Assembly (NCBI GenBank): GCA_036268775.1
Contig: DATATM010000004.1
Coordinates: 1 to 64,000, forward strand
DNA from: DASZIT01 sp036268775
GTDB lineage: Bacteria; Actinomycetota; Acidimicrobiia; Acidimicrobiales; RAAP-2
DNA length: 64,000 bases
Reading direction: 5' to 3'
The translations under genes and the position numbers were made by a program. The notes beneath the pieces were generated by a model. The model worked only from the letters and a program-made list of their open reading frames with translations, did no database searches and had not been told where the DNA came from. Positions 50,497-60,700 of this stretch are shown piece after piece (position 1 is the stretch's first letter; each line of letters starts with the position of its first letter).

Positions 50497-50922
50497 GTGC
50501 GAGCCGACGACTATCTGCCCCATCGGCCCCCGTTCCTCTTCATCAGCGAGCTGACCTCCGTCGAGCCGGGGCAATCGGCCACCGGATCGTGGCATCTCAC
50601 CGGGGAGGAGGCCTTTTTTGCCGGGCACTTCCCGGGCCGACCGACGTTGCCGGGGGTGTTGATGGTCGAGGCGTTGGCCCAACTGGGGGGCGTGGCGGTG
50701 CTGGCCGACCAGCGGTTTGCCGGCAAGCTGCCGCTGTTCGGCGGGATCGAGAAGGCCCGATTCCGTCGCCAGGTGGTTCCCGGTGAGGTGCTCGACCTCG
50801 AGGTGACCCTGGGTCGGATGTCGGCCCGGGCCGGGAAGGGCACCGGGCGGGCCAGCGTCGGGGGCGAGTTGGCCTGCGAGGCCGACTTGTTGTTCGTCCT
50901 GGTGGACGCGGAGGGGGGCTGA
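50497..50922 (+). CDS. FabZ-like 3-hydroxyacyl-[ACP] dehydratase
   Basis: A hot-dog-fold protein of 141 residues from GTG 50497; TTG 50485, four codons upstream, is an alternative. The N-terminus DYLPHRPPFLFISEL and the active-site helix EEAFFAGHFPGRPTLPGVLM, followed by VEALAQLGG, match FabZ, with the catalytic histidine in AGHFPG and the glutamate in VEALAQ. It could dehydrate 3-hydroxyacyl-ACP in fatty acid synthesis. It stands alone, without other fab genes, so a FabZ-like role in a different acyl pathway is also possible. Confidence 0.85.
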   Translation: MRADDYLPHRPPFLFISELTSVEPGQSATGSWHLTGEEAFFAGHFPGRPTLPGVLMVEALAQLGGVAVLADQRFAGKLPLFGGIEKARFRRQVVPGEVLDLEVTLGRMSARAGKGTGRASVGGELACEADLLFVLVDAEGG

Positions 50923-50925
50923 GGC

Positions 50926-51699
50926 ATGCGCATCGCCACCTGGAACGTGAACTCCCTGCCTGCCCGGCTCACCCGGGTGGAGGAGTGGATCGAGTACGCC
51001 CAACCCGACGTGCTCTGCATGCAGGAAACCAAACAGGCCGACGCCGCCTTCCCTCACGGGGCGTTCGCCACCCTCGGCTACGAGACCGCCCATCACGGTG
51101 ACGGCCGCTGGAACGGCGTGGCCCTGGTCAGTCGGGTGGGCATGGAGAACGTCGCCATCGGGCTCAATTCGGATGACGACGACCAGGGCACCCGCCTCAT
51201 CGCCGCCGACTGTGGCGGGGTGCGGGTCCACTCGGTCTACGTCCCCAATGGCCGCAGCCTGGACAGCGACCAGTACCCGGCCAAGCTGGCCTGGCTGGCC
51301 CGCCTCCGCCAGCTGCTGGCCGACACCTGCTCCCCGGACGACCCGGTGGCGGTGTGCGGCGACTTCAACGTGGCCCCCGAGGACCGGGACCTCTGGGATC
51401 CGTCCGAGTTCGTGGGGGCGACCCATGTGAGCCCACCGGAGCGGGAGGCGCTGGCTGCGCTGGAGGGGTGGGGGCTGGTCGACGTGTTCCGCCACCTCTA
51501 TGACCAAGACGAGCTGTTCAGCTGGTGGGACTACCGGGCCGGCAACTTCCACAAGCACAAGGGAATGCGGATCGACCTGGAATTGATGACCAAGGTGCTG
51601 GCCGACCGAGCCCGGTACGGGCTCATCGACCGCAACGCCCGCAAGGGACAGAAGCCCTCCGACCACGCTCCGTTGTTCATCGACGTCGATCTCCCCTAG
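50926..51699 (+). CDS. xthA: Exodeoxyribonuclease III / AP endonuclease
   Basis: A 257-residue exonuclease III-type enzyme of base-excision repair. It opens with RIATWNVNSLPARL; the metal-binding glutamate is in LCMQETKQAD; then HSVYVPNGRSLDS, VCGDFNVAPEDRDLWDP, and the catalytic histidine region KPSDHAPLFIDV at the end. All key residues are present and the length is normal. ATG 50926 follows the dehydratase stop by three bases, so the two are likely co-transcribed. Confidence 0.95.
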   Translation: MRIATWNVNSLPARLTRVEEWIEYAQPDVLCMQETKQADAAFPHGAFATLGYETAHHGDGRWNGVALVSRVGMENVAIGLNSDDDDQGTRLIAADCGGVRVHSVYVPNGRSLDSDQYPAKLAWLARLRQLLADTCSPDDPVAVCGDFNVAPEDRDLWDPSEFVGATHVSPPEREALAALEGWGLVDVFRHLYDQDELFSWWDYRAGNFHKHKGMRIDLELMTKVLADRARYGLIDRNARKGQKPSDHAPLFIDVDLP

Positions 51700-51707
51700 C
51701 GGGAGGC

Positions 51708-54302
51708 TCAGGGCAGGAGGCCGAGCTGGCGAGCCTTGCTGAGCGCCTGGTCGCGGGTCGAGGTCCCCAGCTTCCGGTAGACGCTGTTCAGATGGGTCTT
51801 GACGGTATTCACCGACACGTACATCTGATTGGCGATGTCCTGGCGGGAGGCATAGTGCTGCAAGCTGGCCAGCACCGCCTGTTCCTGCCGGCTCAGCCGG
51901 ATGGAGAGGCCTTCGTCCGGATACACCGCCGGCTGGGCGGCGATCCGAGCCCGATCCGCGGGGGCCATCGCATCGTCAACCAGCGCGAACAACCCGCCCC
52001 GGACGGCAGTCCCCAAGGTGGCAAACGGCCGGATGATGCCGGTGGCTCGGTAGACGCCCAGCGCGCTCAGAAACATCCGGCCGGCCAAGGCATCCTCTTC
52101 GGCCGGGAGGGCGGCAGCCTGCAACAACAACAGCTCCAGCCGGTCCCGGGTGGTGATGCCGGGCCGGGCCAGCGCCTCGTCCGCCACCCGCCGGGCGGTG
52201 GTGTCGTCACCGGCCAGGAGGTGGATCCGGGTGGCCGGTACCGCCAGCATGGGCTGGTCGCTGCTCGACTCCTCGAGGATCTGACGGGCTCGCCGAGGGT
52301 CCCCGGAGGCGATGAGCAGATCTGCCCGCGCCCGGGCCAGCAGGCGGGCGGCCATCCCCTTATCGCTCAAGCTGTCGTCGTGGCTCTGTTGGGCGGCATC
52401 GAGGCTAGCGAGGGTGGCCGCTGGGTTTCCAAAGTGCAACCCATACTGAGCGTGGAGAAAGGCCACGAAGGCCCACAGCTCTACCGGGATCGATCCGTCC
52501 CCAAGGTGGTCGAGGTGGGGCCGCACGGCCGTCGGGTCGAGCCGATCCAGCGCCAGCATCCCTTCGGCGATGTGGGCACCGACGCCCACCAGATAGTCCC
52601 CCCACAGGTGGGAAGTGTCGAACTCCCGGTGGCGTTCGAGCCAGTGGTCGGCCTGCGCGGTATCCCCGGACAGGGCATAGGTCATGGCCAGGTTGGCGGC
52701 GGTGTTGGAGGAGACCCAGTCTGATTTCGAGGTGCGGCGGTACTCCCAACAGCGGCGGTAGCGGAGTAGGGAGCCGCGTCGGTCACCGAGCAGGGTGCGC
52801 GTCAGTCCCCACTGGAGGTAGAACCACCGGAGCACGTCGGGACGGCCGCCGCCCGCCTCGATCTGACGGTCGATCCGGGCCCCCTGCTCCTCGGCGAACT
52901 GATCGGAGTCGTCGAACCGCCCGAGGAGGCGGAGGCCGATCAGGTGTCCGGTACAGACCACGATGAGCTCGACCAACAGTGGCTGCTCGAGGGTGGCCAT
53001 CACCTGGGAGCTCGCCTCGAAGTAACTACGGACGGTGGCCATCCGGCCGTCCAGATCGCTGTCGTCATTGGCGATATCCAGGGCTCGGCGATAGATGGCG
53101 ACACTCGGATACGTCTCGAGGACATCGCCAGGGATCGAGTCGAGCATGTCCTCGAACGTGCCAACCGGCTGCATCATCAGGCTGGTGCCGTGGTGGAACC
53201 AGACTTCCTCGGCCGTCGGCCAGTCGTGGGCCAGAACGGCATGGTGGATGGCCGCTACCTCGTTGCCGGGCTCGTCGTGGTCGAGGGACCAACGGGCAAG
53301 ACGGCGATGGAACTTCTGCGCCTCCTCGGGATGCCGCTCCGTGTAGAGGTCCTGGATGGCGGCACCGACGGCGGCAGGAAAGGTCAGGGTGGGGAGGCTA
53401 AGGGCCCGACCGTTGTCTTCGTAGCGCCGTTGGGTCAGGCCGGAGGCGTCGAGCCCACCGAAGTGGCGGTCGGGGTCGGCCGTATCGGCCAATTCCCGGA
53501 AAATCCCACGGCTGATTCGCTCGGTGAGGGAGAAGCGCATGACAGTTTCTGGAAGCTGGTGGTCGGCGAAGGCTTGGACGACGGCGGAACGCAGGTAGTC
53601 GTCGGCGGCTCGCAACGCCCCAGCCCCTTCCGTGCCCGCCTCGATCACCAGCCGGATAGGAGCGGTCCAGCCGCCGAAGGCCTGGACCAGGGTCTCAGCA
53701 CCGTCGGAAGTCAGCTCCGTCCCCATCAGGTGGGCAAGATCAACGACTTCGGAAACGTCGAGCGCCAATTCGTCCGGACCGATGGCCAGTGTCTCCACTG
53801 ACCTCGTGGCGGTGACCTCGACGGGATGACGGCGTCGGGCGCCGACGATCAGGCGAAGGTTGCGGTTCTTCTCGACAACCTCGAGAAGGTCTCCGATTTC
53901 AGACGGTTCCCCACCGGCGTCCAAGTCGTCGAGGACGAGGACTACCTCTACGTCCTCGTTGGCGCCGAACCCGGGCACGGAGAGTGACAATCCAGCCGCC
54001 TCGAATCCAGCCGCCGCCTGGTTCAGCCGCGAATTCTGGTTCTCGGTCCAGTCGCCGCCTCGCAGCCACACGGGGACTGTCCGGTCGCTTGGCTGTTGCT
54101 TCAGCCATTCGGCGATGAGGATGGTCTTGCCGGCGCCGGGTAGACCGCGCACGACGGTGACCGGTGCGCCGAGGTCCAGGCGGGTTTCCAGCCTCGGGCG
54201 TCGCAGGACCGGCTTGGCGAGCCGCAGCAATTCGGCCCGGCTCCCCGTGTCGGCGTTCGTCCCCTGACCAGTTCTGCGTTCGTAGCTGGCCCCCGCGGTC
54301 AC
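51708..54302 (-). CDS. MalT-like large ATP-binding LuxR-family transcriptional regulator
   Basis: This protein of about 864 residues belongs to the LAL/MalT group. An N-terminal STAND-type ATPase has Walker A VRGLPGAGKTILIAEW (about residues 52-67) and Walker B VEVVLVLDDLDAGG; a TPR-like helical middle (about 330-780) follows; and a C-terminal LuxR helix-turn-helix closes it (SRQEQAVLASLQHYASRQDI; NQMYVSVNTVKTHLNSVYRK). Such proteins activate transcription when an inducer binds. The start is uncertain: GTG 54302 is used, where a GGAGG directly abuts it; the frame stays open to 54467. It is divergent from the giant surface-protein gene, which makes that gene a possible target. Confidence 0.85.
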   Translation of the reverse strand: MTAGASYERRTGQGTNADTGSRAELLRLAKPVLRRPRLETRLDLGAPVTVVRGLPGAGKTILIAEWLKQQPSDRTVPVWLRGGDWTENQNSRLNQAAAGFEAAGLSLSVPGFGANEDVEVVLVLDDLDAGGEPSEIGDLLEVVEKNRNLRLIVGARRRHPVEVTATRSVETLAIGPDELALDVSEVVDLAHLMGTELTSDGAETLVQAFGGWTAPIRLVIEAGTEGAGALRAADDYLRSAVVQAFADHQLPETVMRFSLTERISRGIFRELADTADPDRHFGGLDASGLTQRRYEDNGRALSLPTLTFPAAVGAAIQDLYTERHPEEAQKFHRRLARWSLDHDEPGNEVAAIHHAVLAHDWPTAEEVWFHHGTSLMMQPVGTFEDMLDSIPGDVLETYPSVAIYRRALDIANDDSDLDGRMATVRSYFEASSQVMATLEQPLLVELIVVCTGHLIGLRLLGRFDDSDQFAEEQGARIDRQIEAGGGRPDVLRWFYLQWGLTRTLLGDRRGSLLRYRRCWEYRRTSKSDWVSSNTAANLAMTYALSGDTAQADHWLERHREFDTSHLWGDYLVGVGAHIAEGMLALDRLDPTAVRPHLDHLGDGSIPVELWAFVAFLHAQYGLHFGNPAATLASLDAAQQSHDDSLSDKGMAARLLARARADLLIASGDPRRARQILEESSSDQPMLAVPATRIHLLAGDDTTARRVADEALARPGITTRDRLELLLLQAAALPAEEDALAGRMFLSALGVYRATGIIRPFATLGTAVRGGLFALVDDAMAPADRARIAAQPAVYPDEGLSIRLSRQEQAVLASLQHYASRQDIANQMYVSVNTVKTHLNSVYRKLGTSTRDQALSKARQLGLLP

Positions 54303-54775
54303 CTCCGTGACGATACTTGGACCGCCCGCCGCCGGCCGGCTTGGGTTGCCTGGCCCACGTTCGGAGGGACGCGGATGGCTGCCGTCTCGTGCTCGAGATC
54401 GGCGCTGAATCGTTGTTGTACGGCAAGGGTGAATCGGAGGGTGAAAACGCGCGCCCGCTCTGGACATTCCGTTTCTTCAACGAGATAACTAGCTCACAAC
54501 TTGTGCTCAGCCTGATACGTGGAGTGACCAGGCCGGAAGAACGTAGGGCAGATGCGATTCGCCGAAGGGAGCGAGTGGTGCGGCAAGGAGCGTCGAAGAT
54601 CGTGAACCACCGGAACGTGGGCTGGGCGTCGGCGGGCTTTATCGCAAGTTCGCCAATCCCGGCCCTGTTTATGTCGTTGAACAATTCCTTGAATTCAACT
54701 TTTTAGTGGAAGTGCGGTCAGCAACGTAGTAACTACATCGCCGAGAGTTTGCGGCTTGCAAGGGATGGGGCGAAC
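54303..54775. other. Divergent intergenic region between the LuxR regulator and the giant repeat gene
   Basis: These 473 bases hold no convincing gene; the one open frame (54317-54706) has mixed composition and no family resemblance. The part from about 54480 to 54750 is A/T-richer than the surroundings. TTGAAC at 54677-54682 with a T-rich stretch at 54700-54706 is a weak promoter candidate for the giant gene, which would leave an untranslated leader of about 60-70 bases. Control sites for the LuxR protein would be expected here. Confidence 0.5.
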
Positions 54776-57700
54776 GTGCGCCGTAAGACCCAACGGGGCT
54801 CAATGGTACCGGCAAAGATCGGCAATCGCTTTGCCATCGTTCGGCGCACGATAACCATCGGGGCGGTCGGCGCCATCGTCGCCTCCACGCTTTCCACTCT
54901 CGTCCTTCCGGCCTCGACGACTGCCCAGGCGACGGGGACCAACGGGTCGTCGCAATGGATCACTGCGGTGTCGGGCACGGAAGGGTCGACCGGCGTTGCG
55001 ACGTTTGGTAGCACCGGGGTAACCGCCACCCTCACCGGCGGGGTAGCCAACGAATGCGGCAACAACACTGCCTATCAGGTGACGAACGCCCAGCTCATGT
55101 CGCGCAATGCCAACGCTTTCTTCACTCCCCCCGCCCCGAGCGACGCGGTGGGCGTTGCCCAGTGCCTGCTGACGGGCGCCACGGCTACCCGCACGGTCAC
55201 CTTCAACAAGCCGGTCATCGATCCCGTCTTCAGTTTGAACGACCTCGACGGCTCGAACATAACCTTTTCGGCCGCACCCGGCGGTGGGGCCATCCAACTG
55301 ACCACGCTCAGCAAAAACACCCCGCTCAATCTCACCGGAGGAACGACTCTCTCCAACACATTCATCACGGGGACCGACCCCTGCGAGAACACGCCGCAGG
55401 ACCCCGGCAACGATCCCGGCTGCGGCTCGTTCCAGATCACCGAGGCGGGAGGGCCGGTCACCTCCTTTACAATGACCAATACCACCCACCCCAGCGGGGG
55501 CGCGGATGGCTGGCTGTGGTCAATCGCTTTTCCGACGGCCCAGTTGACCAAGGCGTTCAGCCCGTCAACGATTCCGGCCGGCGCCGCTAGCCATCTGACC
55601 TTCACGGTTGCCAATCCGGCTCTGGCGGGAGCGGCGGCGCTCAGCCCGCTCGATTTCACCGACGCCCTTCCGGCCGGCCTGACCCTTGCCGATGCCACTG
55701 AGAGTGACAACGGGAGCTGTGGAACCCCGACGGTGACCAATGCCAGCAGCGGCGCACTGGCAGCTGGTGGAACGAGCGTCAAGGCCACCAATGTCAATTC
55801 GGCGGTGGGATCAACCTGCTCCATCACCGTCGACGTCACCTCCTCGACGCCGGGTGGTTACACCGACAACACCAGCAACCTGTCCACCAACCTGGCCAAC
55901 CTGGTCCCCAACACCTCCACTACCTTGACTGTGACCTCGGCCTCGACAGCATGCACGGTGTCCACCGCCTACCTGAACAATGGTGCCCAGCTCGAATCAG
56001 CAGTCATGGGCGGTCCGGGTGCCCTGACGTTCAGCGCGGTGGGGGCGCCGGCGGCCAACAACTACAACGCCCTCGCCTATGACCCGACCAACGCGCTGCT
56101 CTACGCGGTGGGAGGTCCCTCGGACACCCATCTGATGGTCATCAACCCCACCACCGGGGCGGTCACCGACGCCGGCGTCACGGTGCCCCCGCTGGCCGCC
56201 AACGCAGATTGGGGTACCTTCGACGCGGCGGGGGACTACCTCGAAGGGGTCTCCACCAGCGCCACCCTCAACGTCATCAACGTGAGCACCCTGGCGGTGG
56301 CGACCACCACTCTGATCGCCGCCCCCGGGTCGAGCGACCTGACTTTCGGGCCCGGAGGGTTTCTGTGGGGGATGAAGAGCGGGGCGAACACCGTTGTCCG
56401 GGTCAACCCGACCACCGGGGTGGTCAGCACCTTCGCCGGTCCTGTCGGGCTCCCGGCCGGTACCTACGGAGCTGACTTCACCTACGGCAACGGCAATATC
56501 GGCGTGGAAAACAACGCCGGTGGGCTCTATCAACTGGCCATCGCCAACCCGGCCGCCACCCCGTCGTTCACGGTGCTGGCCCATCAGACCTCGCCGGCCA
56601 GCTCCAACAACGACGGGGCATCATGTATATCGGCGCAACCCGTCGACCTGGCCATCACCAAGAACGGGCCCTCCACCTTCACCTCGGGGGCGCCGATCTC
56701 TTACACGATCAACGTGACCAACAACGGTCCGGGCGTCTCCAGCGGTTATGTCGTCAACGACGCCCTGCCCCCTTCCTTGGTCAGCCCGACCACCACCACC
56801 CCGGGTTGCACCATCGCGACGGGGGCGCTCACCTGTACCCAAGGCCAGCTGGCCGTCGGTAGCTCGGTGTCGGTGACCGTGAATGCCACCGCGCCGAGCG
56901 GAGTGCTCCCGGCTGGCATTACCAACTCTGCCATTGTGACCGGCAACGAGTCCGATCCGGTCTCCGCCAACAACGCCGATTCCACCACCGCCACTGTGGG
57001 CGGACCGGCGTTCACCTGTAACCCCCTCGCGTACCTGTTCCAGGCGAGCGGGGGGGTGGAATCCTGGTATACGGTCGACCTGGCCACTGGAAAGCCCACA
57101 CCCCTCGGGAACCTCCCGGTTGGCATCAACGGCGTCGGCTACAACACCAAGGACAATTTCTTCTATGGGTGGGGAGGGGGCCAGCTGCTGCGGGTCAATC
57201 CCGACGGCTCGGTCGTTGCGCTGGGGATCCCGGCTGGCCTGGTGACCACCAACGCCTACGACGCCGGCGACTTCGACACCGCCGGGCACCTGTGGCTCAA
57301 CTGGTCCGGCACCCCACTAAGCCACTGGGCGGAGATCGACCTGGCTCCGGGCTCGCCGACCTACGGCCAGGTACTGGCCCACGGCGACACCGCGGTTCCC
57401 AACAATCTGACTGGCGGAGGCGATTGGTCGTGGATCAACGGGAAGCTCTACTACGTCGGTTCCCAGATCATGGGCGCCGGCCAGGGGGACTACCTCGTTC
57501 AATTCGACCCCACTACCGGCCATGAGGCCAACCTCGGCATCCTGGGTTTCACCGACTCCATCATCGGCGCCACCTACACCGACGCCAACGGCAACCTGTA
57601 TGCCTCGGACAACACCACCGGCAATATCTACCGAATCAACGTCACCACGGTGACCAGCACGTTCATAGCCAAGGGCCCGGCGGCGAGCGGGAACGACGGG

Positions 57701-60700
57701 GCTCGGTGTGCCGTGGCGACGGTCCCGACCATCACGATCACCAAGGCGGTTGCTGGGCGGGTGAAGCCAACCGACCAGTTCACCGTGAACTTGAAAAACT
57801 CTTCCGGCACCACCCTGACCTCGAAGTCCACCGCCGGACCCGATACCACGGATTCGACCTCAAACTGGCCGGTGACGGAGGGCAGCACCTATACCTTCGG
57901 CGAGACGATGGTGGCCGGCTCGCCGGATCCCCTGACCGCCTACAGCGCCACGCCGACGTGTACGGACACCACCACCAATACCCCGATCAACCCCGGGGGT
58001 ACGCCCCAGGCGTGGACCCTGCCGGTGAGCACCGGCGACGCTTACAACTGTACGATCACCAACACCCCAGCTCCTGGTACCTTCACCGTCTCCAAAGTTG
58101 CTTCTGCTGCCTCGATTCAAATGGGCCAAAGCGTGACCTACACGGTCACCGTCAAAAACACCGGGGCGATTGCCTTCACGGCGGGCTCGCCGGCCAAGTT
58201 CACCGACGACCTGAGCGGGGTCTTGGACGACGCCACCTACAACAACGATGCCTCCGTGGGTGCCACGATCACCGGCACCACCCTGTCGTGGAGTGGGGCA
58301 CTGGCGGTCGGGGCGACCACCACCATTACCTACTCGGTGCAGGTCAACGACCCGGACGCCGGAGACAAGAGCCTGGTCAATGGGGTGGCTCCGGGGCCAG
58401 GGGGTAGCTGCGCTACCTCGAACTCCTGCTCGACCACCATCCCCGTCCTGATCCCGACCCCCTTCACCTGCCAAGCGCAAGGCCTGCTCTACCAGACCAA
58501 CGGCTCAAGTCACACCGTCACCGGGATCGACCTCGCCACAGGGAGTCCGACGGTCCTGCCCCCAACCACCGACAATGTCAACGCTCTGGGCTACAACGTG
58601 CTCGACAACAATGTCTACGGGTGGGATGAGACCAACAACGAGTTGGCTCGCATCAACGCCGACGGCAGCGTGGCCGACCTCGGCGTCCCCGCTGGGCTAG
58701 TGACCACCAACGAATACCAAGGTGGTGATTTCGACACCGCCGGCCATCTCTGGATCGCGTTCATGGGGAACCCAACTCATTGGGCCGAGATTGACCTTGC
58801 CCCGGGGTCGCCGACCTACGAACATGTCCTGGGCCAGGGAAACGTGACCGCTCCCGCCAATTTGGACTACAGCGGCGCAGACTGGTCGTGGGTCAATGGT
58901 GCATTGTATCTCGTAGACGAGCAGACCTCGGGCACCACCCATCCGGACTGGCTGGTGAAATTTGACCCGACGACCCATACCGAGACGACGGTCGGGCAGA
59001 CCTCGTTCAGTGCTGCCGTCGTCGGCGCCACCTACGCCGACGCGGCGGGCAACCTCTACGCCTCCGACAACGGCACCGGCAACATCTACCGGATCGACGT
59101 GACTTCGGGGACCAGCACCTTTATCGCCAAAGGCCCGGCCGCGACCCAGAACGACGGGGCCATGTGCGCAAAGGCGACGATTCCGACAATCACCATCACC
59201 AAGAAGATCAACGGTGCGCGGGTGCAGCCGACCGACCAGTTCACGGTGAGCTTGAAGAACTCCGGTGGCACCACCCTGACCTCGAAGATGACGGCGGGAT
59301 CCGATCCATCCGACTCCACGACGAACTGGCCGGTCACCCAGGGCAACACCTACACCTTCGGGGAGGTGATGGCAGCCGGATCGCCGGACCCACTGACCGC
59401 CTACAGCGCGGTACCCACCTGTACGGACACCACCACCAACACCCCGATTATTCCGGGCGGCACGTCCCAGGCCTGGACCCTGCCGGTGACCTCGGGCGAC
59501 AACTACAACTGCACGATCACCAATACCCCGCAACCGGCATCATTCACGGTCTCGAAGGTGGCCTCGGCGCCCTCGATCCAGATGGGCCAGAACCTGACCT
59601 ACACCGTGACGGTGAAAAACACTGGGCCGATCGCCTTCACCGCCGCCACACCGGCGACCTTCACCGATGACCTGAGCGGGGTCCTGGACGACGCCACCTA
59701 CAACAACGATGCCACCGGTGGCGCCACCATCACTGGCACCACTCTGTCGTGGACCGGGGCACTGGCGGTCGGGGCCTCCACCACCATCACCTACTCGGTC
59801 CAAGTCAACGACCCGGACACCGGTGACCAGACTCTGGTCAACGGGGTGACGCCGGGAACCAGCGGCACCTGCGCCACTGCAACCTCCTGCCAGACCACGG
59901 TGCCATTGGTGACCCCGGCGGCCTTCGGATGCACGTCACCGGGGTACCTGTTCCAGAATCCGAACGGTATATCCGCGCCCCACACGGTGACCGGGATCGA
60001 CTTGGCCTCCGGAACTCCGACCCCGTTGGGGAATGTGGCCGACGACCTCAACGCGGTGGGTTACAACACCCTGGACGGGTCTTTCTATGGCTGGGACGCC
60101 ACCACCCAGGATGTGGTCCGGATCAACGCCGACTACTCACTGACCCATGTGGCCACGGGTACCGGCACGCCCAGCACCGCCTCGATCATGGGCGATTTCG
60201 ACAACGCCGGCCATCTCTGGATCGGCAACGCCGCCGGCGCCACCCACCAGTGGGCCGAGCTCGACTACGCCCCGGGATCGCCGACGTACGGCCAGGTGCT
60301 CGCCAGCGGCGTCTACACCAACCCGCCCACCCTGGGGGGCAACGCCGACTGGTCGTGGCTCGGTGGTGCGCTGTACACGGTGGAGACGGTGTCGGCCAAC
60401 CCGGCTGGTCCCGCCCATCTGGTGAAGTTCAACCCGACCACCCACGTGATGACCGACTTGGGGGCGCTGGGGATCAACTCGACGGCCGGGTTTGGAGCCA
60501 CCTACACCGACGGTACCTACATGTACGCCGAGGACAACGGCACCGGGGAGATCTACCGGATCGACGTGGCCGGGGTGACCAGCCTGGCGGTGGCCAAGGG
60601 CCCGGCCTCGACGGGCAATGACGGGGCTCGGTGCCCGTCGGCCCCGATCCCGACCCTCATCATCACCAAGGCCATCGATGCCCGGGTGCAGGCGGGGGAC

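Noticed and set aside
54317..54706. A 129-codon plus-strand frame in the LuxR/giant-gene intergenic region
   Set aside because: It has no ribosome site, mixed codon use and no domain; its 5' end overlaps possible longer forms of the LuxR gene. Left as intergenic.
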